A DNA stretch of 64,000 bases from Ruminiclostridium papyrosolvens DSM 2782 (lineage in GTDB: Bacteria > Bacillota > Clostridia > Acetivibrionales > DSM-1351), in the NCBI RefSeq assembly GCF_029318685.1, contig NZ_CP119677.1, forward strand, positions 3,711,001 through 3,775,000, given 5' to 3'. Positions 1 through 8,640 of the stretch are shown piece by piece. The notes under the pieces are model-generated. The model was not told where the DNA came from. It did no database searches and was given only the letters and a program-made list of their open reading frames with translations. A program made the position numbers and the translations under genes. How positions within the stretch are numbered: position 1 is the stretch's first letter; each line of letters starts with the position of its first letter.

Positions 1-1761
1 ATAATAATATGGTATTTGGGGTACACCCTCAACTTTTGGAAAGGATTGTAGATATCTGGCAGTTGCCAGCCATTCCTTTAGCTCGGTGGTATGTCCCCCT
101 GAATTAGTGTAAATAATACGAGAATTAAAATTCTTAATGGGCTTACCGTCCCTTGTTTTAGGTATTATGGGCAGAAGTCCGAAAGACCTGTCACCCACAG
201 TAGAGAGCATTTGTGCATTATATAAACCGCTTACTACCCTATATAGTTTTTTATCATTGATTTTTTCTTTTGTTCCGTCATGCTTTTGCAGGTAAGCTTC
301 TGTAACCCTATTGAGCATCATTCTGTTAGGATTAAAGGTGTAGCTGATGCCTGACATATACAGTTGAGCATAACTCAGCATAGGAGATATGGAGGCATCC
401 AGTTCACATAAATTTTTCAGTTCTTTTCCAGTAAGATACACTGATATAAGGGGATAGCCGGATATGTCATCAGGACCAATTCCAAGGCAGCTTGAAATAA
501 AAGCATCCTGTACGGTTATTTCACCCTCTACAAAAGAGCCTCTAATTGTTCCCACAGGTGCAATAGCAACAGCTACAGGTTCGTAGGCTCCCCCCTCCGC
601 CTGCTTGACGGAATAAATATATCCGTCGGAAATAAGGTTCCCCAAGGTATCCTCTTGCAGTTTTTTTCCTATTTGGTCAGTAGCAATGAAACTAAAAGGA
701 GACTTGCACAAAACTTCATCAAATTGCAAGTCAAAATAATTAAGATATTTTTGCTGAACCATATCCTTGAATTTGCTTATGGTTTGGGAAATTTCTATGT
801 TCTCATTAATTGATTGGTCAATATTCTTCAAATGGTAATCCTTTAGCGACCATCCTTTGCCGGAAGTCTGAACAAGTTCAATAACTCCCAGATTATTTCC
901 ATATTCGCCACAGGAACCGATTACAGTATTTCCATGTATAATAGGCTTTTGTAAAAGGGTATGTGTGTGTCCGCTTATTATAACATTAATTTCAGGAACC
1001 TTCTTTGCAAGTATTTCATCCTCTGATTTTGAAGACTTTTCCCATGTACCTGAGTGAGAAAGGCATACTATAAGGTCTACGCCCTCCTGTTTGAGCTTTT
1101 TTACCACTTTTTTTGAACTCTCAACAATATTATCAAAGGTAATCTCCGAGGCTGTTCTGCAACTGTCAGCGTCCCTTCCCATAAGGCCGAATATACCAAT
1201 CCTGATTCCTCCTTTGTTGAGAATAGTATATTCTTTCACTCCATATGCTTTCATTGCCTGCTGCAGCTCATAGGAGGATTTATTCATTTTTTTCACATCC
1301 GGAAATTCAATATTCGAGGTGACTATCTGAGGAAGTTTGTCACCACTGTTTTTTGCAGCATACAAATGACCGGACAGACCGGTATCTTTAAATTCAAATT
1401 CATGATTGCCAAATGTGGTTACATCATAACCCATTTGCCCCATAATTCTAAGCTCCGGTGCATCTGTTGAAAACAATGATTGAAATAAATCTCCCATTGA
1501 ATAGTCTCCGGCATCTACCAGAACTGTATTTTTGCTGTCCGCTTTTTCCTTGTCAATTGCCGTTTTCAGTCTTGAATATCCCCCTGTCCAGACAGTGTTG
1601 CCGTTATATTCTCCCTTGTTTGGAAGCAGGTGATCATGTATGTCATGAGTAAATAGAATTTTTATTTCCCTTGCCTCCTGATATGCAAATGTTTTTGAAA
1701 ATACTGAAATAATAATTATTATGATTGTTATTGCAAATAAAGCCAGAATTTTATACCTCAT
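1..1761 (-). CDS. 5'-nucleotidase / 2',3'-cyclic phosphodiesterase family protein, C-terminus beyond window
   Basis: Exported metallophosphoesterase that would dephosphorylate nucleotides or nucleotide sugars outside the cell. The frame is open from an ATG at 1761, preceded by GGGGAG, down to base 1, so 587 codons are visible and the stop lies outside the window. A hydrophobic N-terminus (about residues 4-21) is a signal peptide or anchor. The calcineurin-like metal motifs are visible: FTHDIHDH near residue 37 (the usual first Asp-x-His motif), VDAGDYSMGD, GNHEFEF and ISGHTHTLL. The C-terminal half follows the usual 5'-nucleotidase substrate domain. The family is normally 500-650 residues, so little may be missing. 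It is transcribed leftward, divergent from the dehydrogenase at 1889. The family is clear; the exact substrate is not. Confidence 0.88.
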   Translation of the reverse strand, partial: MRYKILALFAITIIIIIISVFSKTFAYQEAREIKILFTHDIHDHLLPNKGEYNGNTVWTGGYSRLKTAIDKEKADSKNTVLVDAGDYSMGDLFQSLFSTDAPELRIMGQMGYDVTTFGNHEFEFKDTGLSGHLYAAKNSGDKLPQIVTSNIEFPDVKKMNKSSYELQQAMKAYGVKEYTILNKGGIRIGIFGLMGRDADSCRTASEITFDNIVESSKKVVKKLKQEGVDLIVCLSHSGTWEKSSKSEDEILAKKVPEINVIISGHTHTLLQKPIIHGNTVIGSCGEYGNNLGVIELVQTSGKGWSLKDYHLKNIDQSINENIEISQTISKFKDMVQQKYLNYFDLQFDEVLCKSPFSFIATDQIGKKLQEDTLGNLISDGYIYSVKQAEGGAYEPVAVAIAPVGTIRGSFVEGEITVQDAFISSCLGIGPDDISGYPLISVYLTGKELKNLCELDASISPMLSYAQLYMSGISYTFNPNRMMLNRVTEAYLQKHDGTKEKINDKKLYRVVSGLYNAQMLSTVGDRSFGLLPIIPKTRDGKPIKNFNSRIIYTNSGGHTTELKEWLATARYLQSFPKVEGVPQIPYYY

Positions 1762-1888
1762 TATTTTATCTCCCCTGTTCAATAAGCTATACTGCTACTT
1801 ATTCATGCACTTAGCAGTTTATGCATTTTATATGTGTTTTTGATATACTCTAGATATTATACTAAAAACAGAGGAGGTTTTGTAATAT

Positions 1889-2658
1889 ATGTATAAATTT
1901 ACAGATAAAACCATAATTGTAACAGGTGCAGGTCAGGGTATCGGAAGAGCAATATCAAGAAAATTTGCCCAAGAAGGGGCTAAAGTTGTAATCGCAGATA
2001 CAGACGAAGAAGCAGGCTTGGAAAACGAACAACATATAAGGAATGAAGGTTTTGAAGCTGTTTTTATTAAAACTGACGTTTCTGACACGGCCTCTGTGGA
2101 AGAAATGGTAAATTATTCGAACAAGAAATACGGCAGTATTGATGTACTTGTAAACAATGCCGTTCTCACAGGCTTTGGTAATATATTTGATACAACTGTT
2201 GAACAATGGGACAAGGCTATTGCGGTAAACCTGTCCGGTGCATATTATTGTGCAAAATTCTGTGCCGGATTTATGAAAAGCCAAAAAAGCGGGTGCATAA
2301 TTAATATGGCCTCGACAAGAGCCTTTATGTCAGAACCGGATACTGAGCCGTACTCTGCCTCCAAGGGAGGAATTATAGCACTGACCCACTCCATGGCATC
2401 TCCCTTGGAAAGTACGGCATAAGAGTTAATTCCATCAGTCCGGGCTGGATAGATGTTTCATCCTGGAAAAAAAGCTCTGCTGCAAGTCAGGAGATTTTAT
2501 CAGCAGACGACCATGCCCAGCATCCTGCCGGAAGAGTGGGTGTTCCCGATGACATAGCTGAATTATGTATTTTTCTGGCATCCGACAAATCCGGCTTTAT
2601 AACAGGCGAAAACATAACCGTAGACGGCGGAATGACTAAAAAAATGATTTATGTATAG
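1889..2658 (+). pseudogene. short-chain dehydrogenase/reductase, single-base frameshift
   Basis: NAD(P)-dependent short-chain dehydrogenase/reductase of the FabG / glucose dehydrogenase type. The first frame (1889 to about 2400) carries the Rossmann motif VTGAGQGIG, an NNAV version of the NNAG motif and the catalytic YSASK. It then stops at 2420-2422 after MASPLEST. A second frame continues without a gap as LGKYGIRVNSISPGW and ends with ITVDGGM and a stop at 2656-2658, which is the normal C-terminus of the family. One base is missing near 2408-2412; restoring it gives about 256 residues, the usual size. A ribosome site GAGGAGG lies 11 bases before the ATG. The catalytic half is intact but the C-terminal helix and substrate loop are lost. 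Real mutation and sequence error cannot be separated here. Confidence 0.85.
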
Positions 2659-2666
2659 GCCTGCTG

Positions 2667-3551
2667 TCATCCCTCAACCTGAAAGCTGTTAACAGGGTGC
2701 TCAAGGGTAGACTTGCCATATTTTCTGGGAGACATACCGTACATTTTGGAAAAAGTGCGTACAAAGCTTGAATAGTCGTTAAATCCGCATTCTCCTGCTG
2801 CATCAGAGGGAGCTTTTCCCGACTTTATAAGAGCAGCACTTTTTTGAAGCCTCTTGTTATTTACGTAACTATGGATTGAGAACCCTGTGTTAGCCTTGAA
2901 TTTATGCATCAGATAATACTTGTTAATGTAGAACCTTTCGGATAGAGTTGCTATGCTCAGATCCCCTGACAGGTTCTCATTAATAAAGTGTATTACCTTC
3001 TGAATCTGTTCATCAAACTCTACTTCTATGTCCTCTACTTGTTTATCCGGCTTTAAAAATAATCTGTTTATGTATACCATGAATTGCACGAAAAGTGCAT
3101 TTGCAAGAATACCCGAACCGAAGGTTATTTTTTTAAGCTCTTTTTCAAGATTCACCAATATAGGCTTAATATTATTAAGGGAATTAACACCCAACCTCAC
3201 CAAATGCTTTTTGTCTCTGGCCATGTTAAAGCATGTCAGAAGATCATTATCGCAATTTCCATGCTCCTCTAAAAATCTATTGTTTATCCATATAACTATT
3301 CTTTCATAGTCACGGTCAGGTGCTATTATAGGCTTATGTACCTGATTTGCCGGAACAAAAAGTACATCCCAAGGTTTGAGTTTATAGTTTTTACCTTCTA
3401 TATTGTATATAACGTCACCAAGTAAAAATATTATTATTTTATTAAAATCGTGATAATGGTGTTCAAACTGAATATTGTTTCTGTCCTTCAAGTGAAAGAA
3501 TTTAAAATCATCCTCCAGATAGCCTCTTTTGATACCCGGCTCCTTTTCCAT
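2667..3551 (-). CDS. AraC-family transcriptional regulator
   Basis: Cytoplasmic DNA-binding regulator of 294 residues. The N-terminal part is a cupin-like ligand pocket (HHYHDFNKIIIFLLGDV, then PWDVLFVPANQVHKP). The C-terminal 100 residues hold two helix-turn-helix motifs ending in the AraC signature GECGFNDYSSFVRTFSKMYG followed by MSPRKY. I place the start at the ATG at 3551 because GAAGGG lies 9 bases upstream; an ATG at 3560 directly abuts that GAAGGG and is too close. It converges on the broken dehydrogenase (8 bases apart) and diverges from the EamA transporter at 3734. AraC/EamA divergent pairs often mean that the regulator controls the exporter; the inducer is unknown. Confidence 0.9.
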   Translation of the reverse strand: MEKEPGIKRGYLEDDFKFFHLKDRNNIQFEHHYHDFNKIIIFLLGDVIYNIEGKNYKLKPWDVLFVPANQVHKPIIAPDRDYERIVIWINNRFLEEHGNCDNDLLTCFNMARDKKHLVRLGVNSLNNIKPILVNLEKELKKITFGSGILANALFVQFMVYINRLFLKPDKQVEDIEVEFDEQIQKVIHFINENLSGDLSIATLSERFYINKYYLMHKFKANTGFSIHSYVNNKRLQKSAALIKSGKAPSDAAGECGFNDYSSFVRTFSKMYGMSPRKYGKSTLEHPVNSFQVEG

Positions 3552-3672
3552 CTTAATCATCCCTTCATAACTTGTGAAAATACTAAGTAATACTATTTTA
3601 TTATATGTTTAAAATAAAATAAATGGACAAAAAGCACTTTTTGCATATTTTTAAACAGTTTATGCAATAAAC

Positions 3673-3700
3673 TTGGCTAAAAGTTAGAATATAATATAAT
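3673..3700 (+). promoter_or_regulatory. predicted sigma-A promoter for the EamA gene
   Basis: TTGGCT at 3673-3678, a 16-base spacer and TATAAT at 3695-3700, which overlaps an earlier TATAAT at 3690. It lies 33 bases before the EamA start. The intergenic region is shared with the divergent AraC gene, so the regulator may bind here; no clear repeat was found. Confidence 0.5.
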
Positions 3701-3733
3701 ATGTAAACTAATAAATTCAGGCGGGTACATATT

Positions 3734-4654
3734 ATGAACATTATTACGAAAAACAACGCTCAAATATTTCTTATATTAAATGCCGTACTGTGGGGTTCAT
3801 CATATATATGGTCCAAAATGCTTCTGGGCTTTTTGCCGCAGTTCTCAATACTCTTTATATGTGCTGTATTGGGGCTTGGTTCAACAGTAGTACTATTCAG
3901 AAAAAAGCTACAGGGTTTCAGTAAAAAGATTGTTGTCACCTGCGTACTTATAAGCCTTGTTTCAGTGGTAAGCAACACCTTCTGTATGCTTGCACTAAAA
4001 AGAACCTCCGGCTCAAACACGGCATTTATAGTACAGCTGGCTATAGTAATAACACCTGTTATAATGGCTGTATTAGAGAAAAAAGCCCCTACCCGTAAAA
4101 CAATAATTCTGGCAATGACAGCTATGATAGGTATTTACTTTATTACTTTTGCCGGAAAGGGTTTCAGTATAAATATAGGAGATATTTTCGCACTATGTAA
4201 TGCAATTTTTTTCTCCTTGTTTATTGCACTTCAAAATAAGTTCTCAAATGTATTTACCCCGGTACAGTTTACATTTATACAGCATAGCACCAACATAGTA
4301 AGCTTTTTGGCTCTGGCTCTGATATTTGAAACAGGTAAAATATACTTATCAAATGTAGTAAATCCGGTATTCCTATTACTTATTTGTCTTAATGCCGCTG
4401 TTACTATATTTACCTCTCTGTTTCAAAGCTCTGCAATCAAATTTGTGCGACCCGAAAATGCAGCTATTACATATGCCTTAGAGCCTGTTGTTACTGCATC
4501 TCTGGGTATATTACTTCTTGGAGAACGCTTCACAGGAATTCTTTCTGTTATAGGCTGTGTGATTATATTGTTTACCATAATCGTTTCAGCTTTTAAGAAA
4601 GGTAAAGCTGTTACAAGACAATCACTAAAAATACGTATTACAACAAAGGCATAA
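3734..4654 (+). CDS. EamA/DMT-family membrane transporter
   Basis: Integral membrane protein of 306 residues with about ten hydrophobic segments arranged as two repeated five-helix EamA halves. The first half begins with LILNAVLWGSSYIWSKMLL, typical of the drug/metabolite transporter superfamily, and the second half contains PENAAITYALEPVVTASLG and LLLGERF, the usual end signature. Such proteins export metabolites, amino acids or drugs, and the sequence alone does not give the substrate. It is a single gene with its own promoter, divergent from an AraC-type regulator that may control it. Length is normal for the family. Confidence 0.88.
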   Translation: MNIITKNNAQIFLILNAVLWGSSYIWSKMLLGFLPQFSILFICAVLGLGSTVVLFRKKLQGFSKKIVVTCVLISLVSVVSNTFCMLALKRTSGSNTAFIVQLAIVITPVIMAVLEKKAPTRKTIILAMTAMIGIYFITFAGKGFSINIGDIFALCNAIFFSLFIALQNKFSNVFTPVQFTFIQHSTNIVSFLALALIFETGKIYLSNVVNPVFLLLICLNAAVTIFTSLFQSSAIKFVRPENAAITYALEPVVTASLGILLLGERFTGILSVIGCVIILFTIIVSAFKKGKAVTRQSLKIRITTKA

Positions 4655-4733
4655 ATATTTTAAGGATATATTCCCAATAATTTGAACTACTCATATTATA
4701 CTATATATTTTATTTGTTCCGGAGGAATCAGAT

Positions 4734-4922
4734 TTGAGCAGCGATTTTTTCAACCTTTCTCCTGAAGAGTACACAATTTTGTCTCTGGCATTAGCATTTT
4801 TACTTGCAGAAAATCTTGACGACAGAAATCGTCTCATATTGGGTGAATTTTTAATTTCAACAGGTGTAAACCTGACTCATTTGACTGCTGAAGCCTGGAA
4901 TTCCAACTTGTACGAGAATTAA
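4734..4922 (+). CDS. small hypothetical protein (62 residues)
   Basis: I do not recognise this protein. It starts at TTG 4734 after a good GGAGGA site and ends just before a strong hairpin, which together support a real gene. The product is acidic and mostly helical (SPEEYTILSLALAFLLAENLD), with a leucine-rich middle that is too polar at its edges to be a clear membrane span. Small clostridial proteins of this size and composition are often sporulation-related, but nothing here proves that. Confidence 0.65.
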   Translation: MSSDFFNLSPEEYTILSLALAFLLAENLDDRNRLILGEFLISTGVNLTHLTAEAWNSNLYEN

Positions 4923-4926
4923 AAAA

Positions 4927-4958
4927 GGACGCATTTTTGTTAATATGCGTCCCCTTTT
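4927..4958. terminator. bidirectional rho-independent terminator
   Basis: GGACGCAT (4927-4934) pairs perfectly with ATGCGTCC (4945-4952). The 3' side is CCTTTTG on the + strand and a run of A before the stem gives a U-tract on the - strand. It can end both the small gene at 4734 and the leftward gene at 4970. Confidence 0.8.
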
Positions 4959-4969
4959 GTCATATAAAA

Positions 4970-5470
4970 CTAATTATTTTGTTTATTATCCGGCTTGTCA
5001 ATCTTCAAATTAGGAAAATCTTTGCCGTCCCACTCATCAAGCTCTTTTTTTAGCTCCGTCAGAAACTTTTGGCCTTCCTCATTTGTCAATTTTCCTTCTG
5101 AAACCTTTCTTTCAATGTGCTTCTGGAATCTGCTGTAGATTTTTTCTTTCTTCTCGGAAAGAGGCAAGCTGTTAAACTCATTGATTTTTTGTATGCGATG
5201 CTCTATTTCCTTTATCTTTTCGTCAGCTTCCTCCTTGGAAATACGACCTTCCTTCAAATCTTTTTCTACGCTTTGCTTTTTATCTTCAAGATATTTAATT
5301 GGATTCTTACGACACTTCTGACATTTGTCTTTGTCCTTAATCTCTTCTTTATGTTGATCAACTGCACCATCTTGTGATTTTGAACCTATGTCTGACTCAA
5401 CTGCAAAGACATTAGAAGATAGCATTGAAATAACAAATGCGATAGTAATAAGAAGTTTAATATTTTTCAC
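4970..5470 (-). CDS. secreted hypothetical protein with helical repeats (DUF2680/YckD-like)
   Basis: Exported protein of 166 residues. The start is GTG 5470, 7 bases after AGGAGGTGATAGTA; an upstream GTG at 5479 lies inside that ribosome site. A signal peptide covers about residues 1-24, ending around SSNVFAVES. The mature part is highly charged and helical. It has a CQKCRKN motif and two related segments, LKEGRISKEEADEKIKEIE and VSEGKLTNEEGQKFLTELK, which resemble the repeat of YckD/DUF2680 proteins. Function is unknown. It follows a two-component system on the same strand, separated by 94 bases that contain PhoP-like hexamers, so it may be a target of that system. Confidence 0.7.
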   Translation of the reverse strand: MKNIKLLITIAFVISMLSSNVFAVESDIGSKSQDGAVDQHKEEIKDKDKCQKCRKNPIKYLEDKKQSVEKDLKEGRISKEEADEKIKEIEHRIQKINEFNSLPLSEKKEKIYSRFQKHIERKVSEGKLTNEEGQKFLTELKKELDEWDGKDFPNLKIDKPDNKQNN

Positions 5471-5510
5471 TACTATCACCTCCTTTCTACACTATCTTTC
5501 TCAACTAATG

Positions 5511-5536
5511 TGTAAATATTGTGTAGATTTTGTAAA
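5511..5536 (-). promoter_or_regulatory. possible response-regulator boxes before the secreted protein gene
   Basis: Read on the - strand, the hexamers TTTACA (5531-5536), TCTACA (5522-5527) and TTTACA (5511-5516) are spaced 9 and 11 bases start to start. They resemble TT(A/T/C)ACA boxes bound by PhoP-type regulators and the pair upstream of the regulator gene at 7760-7791. A weak -10 (TAGTGT) follows 16 bases later. The assignment is inferred from pattern only. Confidence 0.35.
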
Positions 5537-5563
5537 TTGCTTCAAACAATTTTTTCCATGGCA

Positions 5564-7045
5564 CTATGCCAAATCAGTTTCAAACCAAAACATAACACCT
5601 TCTGCCTTGTTTATAACACCATAAGCATTGTTATGGGCTTTCTGAATTGCTTTTACAATGGACAAGCCCAGACCTGTTCCTCCGTACGCTCTTGTTCTTG
5701 CCTTATCAACTTTAAAAAAGCTCATCCAAATGCTTTCTATAACTTCATCAGGAATGTTTTTTCCTGAATTGAATACCTCAACACGTGCCTTTGTATCTGT
5801 TATTTCAAGGTCGACATTTATTATCTTTTTATCATCCATGTGATTAAGTGCATTGCTGAGATAGTTCATGAAAACCTGTTCAATATAATAGTAATCCGCA
5901 TTCACAATTACATTATCCTTGCCCTTTGAATTGAAGGTGACTTTCGCATCTTTTTCGGCAAAAAGAATGGCTTTCTTTTTTAAAACATCAGTTATAAGCT
6001 CATTTATGGGAAAGTTATCCCGCTCAAGAGAGATTTGATTGAATTCAAGTTCTGATAGTTCAAGAAGCTTTCTTACCATGCTATCCATTTTGTTTGCTTC
6101 ATCAATTATAACGTCACAGTAAAAGTTCTTGTTTTCCTCGTCATCATTAACATTGAGCCTAAGTCCCTCTGCATAGCCTTGTACAATAGCAATAGGCGTT
6201 TTCAGCTCATGTGATACATTGCTGATAAATTCCTTTCTCATTTCATCAATCTGTCTTTCCTTCTGTATATCCTGCATTAACTTAAGGTTGGCTTGTTGCA
6301 AATCTCTTATTGAGGATTCCAACTGCTTCGACAGTGAATTTATGCTTTCTCCCAGTGTCCCTATTTCGTCGTTTCTGTTTACATAATATTTCTCACTAAA
6401 ATCAAGGACAGCCATTTTTTTTGCAATAACATTCAGCTTTACAATTGGTTTTGTAACTCTTGAAGTAAGAATGTAAATAATTAGTCCTCCAAGTACCAGG
6501 GTCAGAAGGCCTGTAAGAATAGAAAAGCTTATAGCTATTTGTGAGCTTTCCTGAATAGCGGCGAAGGGTGTTCCCATGTATATATATATATTATCATCTA
6601 TTTTGGCATAGAGTGATACAAAGTTTGATTCCATCCTTTTATCGTATCTGATTTCTATTTTGGGAGTATCCGTTTGAAGTCTGCTAATTTTGTCTTTTAT
6701 AAACTTTCTGTCAATAGACGGAGCAGTCCCCATAATATGTCTGTTTTCCCTTAACATTTGCAGGTTTCTCTGTCTGGATTGATAAATTACATTTAAATCC
6801 TTATCAAACAATAGTATGGCTGTTCCTCTCAGACTTTCAATTTTTTCTATATCCATCATTATATTGTCGGAATCGTTATTATAGGCATCCTTTATAATAT
6901 TATAGCTCTGCCTCATAGTATTTCTCTGGTTATGATAGTAATACTTTTGAAGAAGAGTACTGTTTAGAACCCACGTCAGAACCACCGAAAATACTATCAA
7001 GCCAAAAAATGCCCCAAAGAGCTTCGTTTTTAATGAGATTTTCAT
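5564..7045 (-). CDS. sensor histidine kinase (two membrane spans, HAMP)
   Basis: Membrane sensor kinase of 493 residues. Membrane spans are at about 11-29 and 168-193, enclosing an extracellular sensor region of about 140 residues. A HAMP linker follows (about 194-246), then HisKA with phospho-acceptor His279 in FISNVSHELKTPI, and an ATPase domain with NALNHM (N box) and GGTGLGLSIV (G box). The ATG overlaps the end of the upstream response regulator by four bases (ATGA), so the two are translated together. The kinase would phosphorylate that regulator. The stimulus is unknown; the nearest possible target is the secreted protein at 4970. Confidence 0.93.
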   Translation of the reverse strand: MKISLKTKLFGAFFGLIVFSVVLTWVLNSTLLQKYYYHNQRNTMRQSYNIIKDAYNNDSDNIMMDIEKIESLRGTAILLFDKDLNVIYQSRQRNLQMLRENRHIMGTAPSIDRKFIKDKISRLQTDTPKIEIRYDKRMESNFVSLYAKIDDNIYIYMGTPFAAIQESSQIAISFSILTGLLTLVLGGLIIYILTSRVTKPIVKLNVIAKKMAVLDFSEKYYVNRNDEIGTLGESINSLSKQLESSIRDLQQANLKLMQDIQKERQIDEMRKEFISNVSHELKTPIAIVQGYAEGLRLNVNDDEENKNFYCDVIIDEANKMDSMVRKLLELSELEFNQISLERDNFPINELITDVLKKKAILFAEKDAKVTFNSKGKDNVIVNADYYYIEQVFMNYLSNALNHMDDKKIINVDLEITDTKARVEVFNSGKNIPDEVIESIWMSFFKVDKARTRAYGGTGLGLSIVKAIQKAHNNAYGVINKAEGVMFWFETDLA

Positions 7046-7722
7046 TTAGTCACCTCAAACTTATATCCCAAGCCCCTTATGGTTTGTATGAAATCGCCCT
7101 TTTCTCCCAGTTTCAGTCTCAATTTTTTTATATGGGTATCAACAGTTCTGACATCGCCAAAATAACCATAATCCCAAACGGAATTAAGGATTTTCTCTCT
7201 GGACAGAGCTATTCCGTCATTATCACAAAGATAGAGCAACAGTTCAAATTCCTTTGGGGTAAGCTCTATTTCTTGACCGCTGACATGCACTGTATGAGCC
7301 GGAAGATCAATCTCCAAACCGTCAAAGGATTTTTTACCGTTTATATTAATATTTAATCTTTTAAGCAGAGCTTGTACTCTTGCCAATAGTATCATCAGGC
7401 TGAAAGGTTTGGTTATGTATTCGTCTGCTCCAATACCAAAACTCAGCAGCTCATCTGCTTCTGTACATTTTGCTGTCAGCATTATTACGGGAACCTTTGA
7501 ATATTGGCGAATACTCCGCAATGCCTCCCATCCATCCATTATGGGCATCATTACATCAAGAATTACCAGACTGATTGTTTCTTTTTGCTCAATAATTATC
7601 TGTAATGCCTTCATTCCGTTATCTGCTTCAATTACGGCATATCCCTGTTTTTTGAGAAAATCGGCAACCAGTCTTCTCATTCTTTCCTCATCATCTGCAA
7701 TAAGAATTTTAATTAAACCCAC
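7042..7722 (-). CDS. OmpR/PhoB-family response regulator
   Basis: DNA-binding response regulator of 226 residues. The receiver domain has the acidic pocket ADDEE near residues 10-13, phospho-acceptor Asp56 in LVILDVMMPIMDG, and conserved ITKPF. The C-terminal winged helix contains LTPKEFELLLYL and the recognition helix region VRTVDTHIKKLR, ending IRGLGYKFE. It is translationally coupled to the downstream kinase. Its own promoter region carries two direct hexamers of PhoP type (7775-7791), which suggests autoregulation. Confidence 0.94.
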   Translation of the reverse strand: MGLIKILIADDEERMRRLVADFLKKQGYAVIEADNGMKALQIIIEQKETISLVILDVMMPIMDGWEALRSIRQYSKVPVIMLTAKCTEADELLSFGIGADEYITKPFSLMILLARVQALLKRLNININGKKSFDGLEIDLPAHTVHVSGQEIELTPKEFELLLYLCDNDGIALSREKILNSVWDYGYFGDVRTVDTHIKKLRLKLGEKGDFIQTIRGLGYKFEVTK

Positions 7723-7759
7723 GAAAAGTATGCCCCTTTCATATGAACTATTAAATAAA

Positions 7760-7791
7760 ATTATAGTTTATATTTGTGAACGATACGTGAA
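7760..7791 (-). promoter_or_regulatory. predicted promoter with tandem response-regulator boxes
   Basis: On the - strand TTCACG (7786-7791) and TTCACA (7775-7780) are 11 bases apart start to start and lie 9 bases upstream of TATAAT (7760-7765). The hexamers sit where a -35 element would be, as in activator-dependent promoters of the OmpR/PhoP class. Direct repeats with one-turn spacing match how this family binds DNA. Autoregulation is inference. Confidence 0.5.
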
Positions 7792-7817
7792 TTTCCCCGG
7801 TATATTTCGTCATAAAT

Positions 7818-8471
7818 TTAAGCTTTGTCGGGCGTACCTACCTTTTTATTTTTTAAGTATGCTATAAAACCCGGTAATATAGATATTGCAATTATAGCCA
7901 GTATTACAAGTGTAAAGTTATCCTGAACAAGGGGAACATTTCCGAAAAAGTACCCTGCTGTCAGAAATAATGAAACCCAAAGGACACCACCAATAATATT
8001 GTAGCTTATGAATTTCATATAGCTCATTGAACCCATACCTGCTACAAAGGGTGCAAATGTTCTGATTATGGGTATAAATCTTGCAAGTATTATGGTTTTA
8101 CCACCGTGTTTTTCATAAAAATTATGGGTTTTTATCAAATGTTCCTTTTTAAGGAATCTGACGTTATCCTTTCGGAATACCATAGGGCCGAATATTTTAC
8201 CTAAATGATAATTACAGGTATCTCCGAGAATAGCAGCTGAGATTAATACCATTGTTATAATCTTCAAATCAAGCTCACCGCTGGCTGAAAGAGCTCCCAG
8301 TACAAATATCATGGAGTCCCCGGGTAAAAAAGGAGTTACAACAAGGCCTGTCTCACAAAAGACTATGGCAAACAAAATCACATAGGTCCAAATACCAAAG
8401 TTATTCGCCAACATAGTCAGATTCTCGTCCAAGTGCATTACAAAATTAAAAAAATTTACAATAATATCCAT
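7818..8471 (-). CDS. DedA-family membrane protein
   Basis: Polytopic membrane protein of 217 residues. It carries the DedA signatures FCETGLVVTPFLPGDS near residues 39-54 and ARFIPIIRTFAPFVAGMGSM near 125-145, with an acidic residue and arginines placed as in the family. DedA proteins are scramblase- or transporter-like, help recycle phosphatidylethanolamine or undecaprenyl phosphate, and support membrane charge and antimicrobial peptide tolerance. It lies upstream of the two-component pair on the same strand, but 95 bases and a separate promoter lie between them. The lipid handled cannot be read from the sequence. Confidence 0.9.
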   Translation of the reverse strand: MDIIVNFFNFVMHLDENLTMLANNFGIWTYVILFAIVFCETGLVVTPFLPGDSMIFVLGALSASGELDLKIITMVLISAAILGDTCNYHLGKIFGPMVFRKDNVRFLKKEHLIKTHNFYEKHGGKTIILARFIPIIRTFAPFVAGMGSMSYMKFISYNIIGGVLWVSLFLTAGYFFGNVPLVQDNFTLVILAIIAISILPGFIAYLKNKKVGTPDKA

Positions 8472-8587
8472 CTCTACCTCTTTAATTTAGTTTATATGTT
8501 TACCTGCTTTATTCAATATACTTAAATTTAACCCAAAAGTCTGTAGATATATACTAAATTTTTTTATTTTTCTTTATTTTTGGGTAA

Positions 8588-8628
8588 AATTAAACAGGAC
8601 AGCTGATTAAAAGCAGTCCTGTTTAATT
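8588..8628 (-). terminator. rho-independent terminator of the ferritin-like gene
   Basis: AATTAAACAGGAC (8588-8600) pairs perfectly over 13 bases with GTCCTGTTTAATT (8616-8628). On the - strand it lies 13 bases after the stop at 8641 and is followed by TTTTACCC. Confidence 0.8.
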
Positions 8629-8640
8629 ATCTAACTGATA

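Noticed and set aside
2400-2425. Programmed frameshift in the dehydrogenase
   Set aside because: No slippery sequence or downstream structure, and the family does not use frameshifting.
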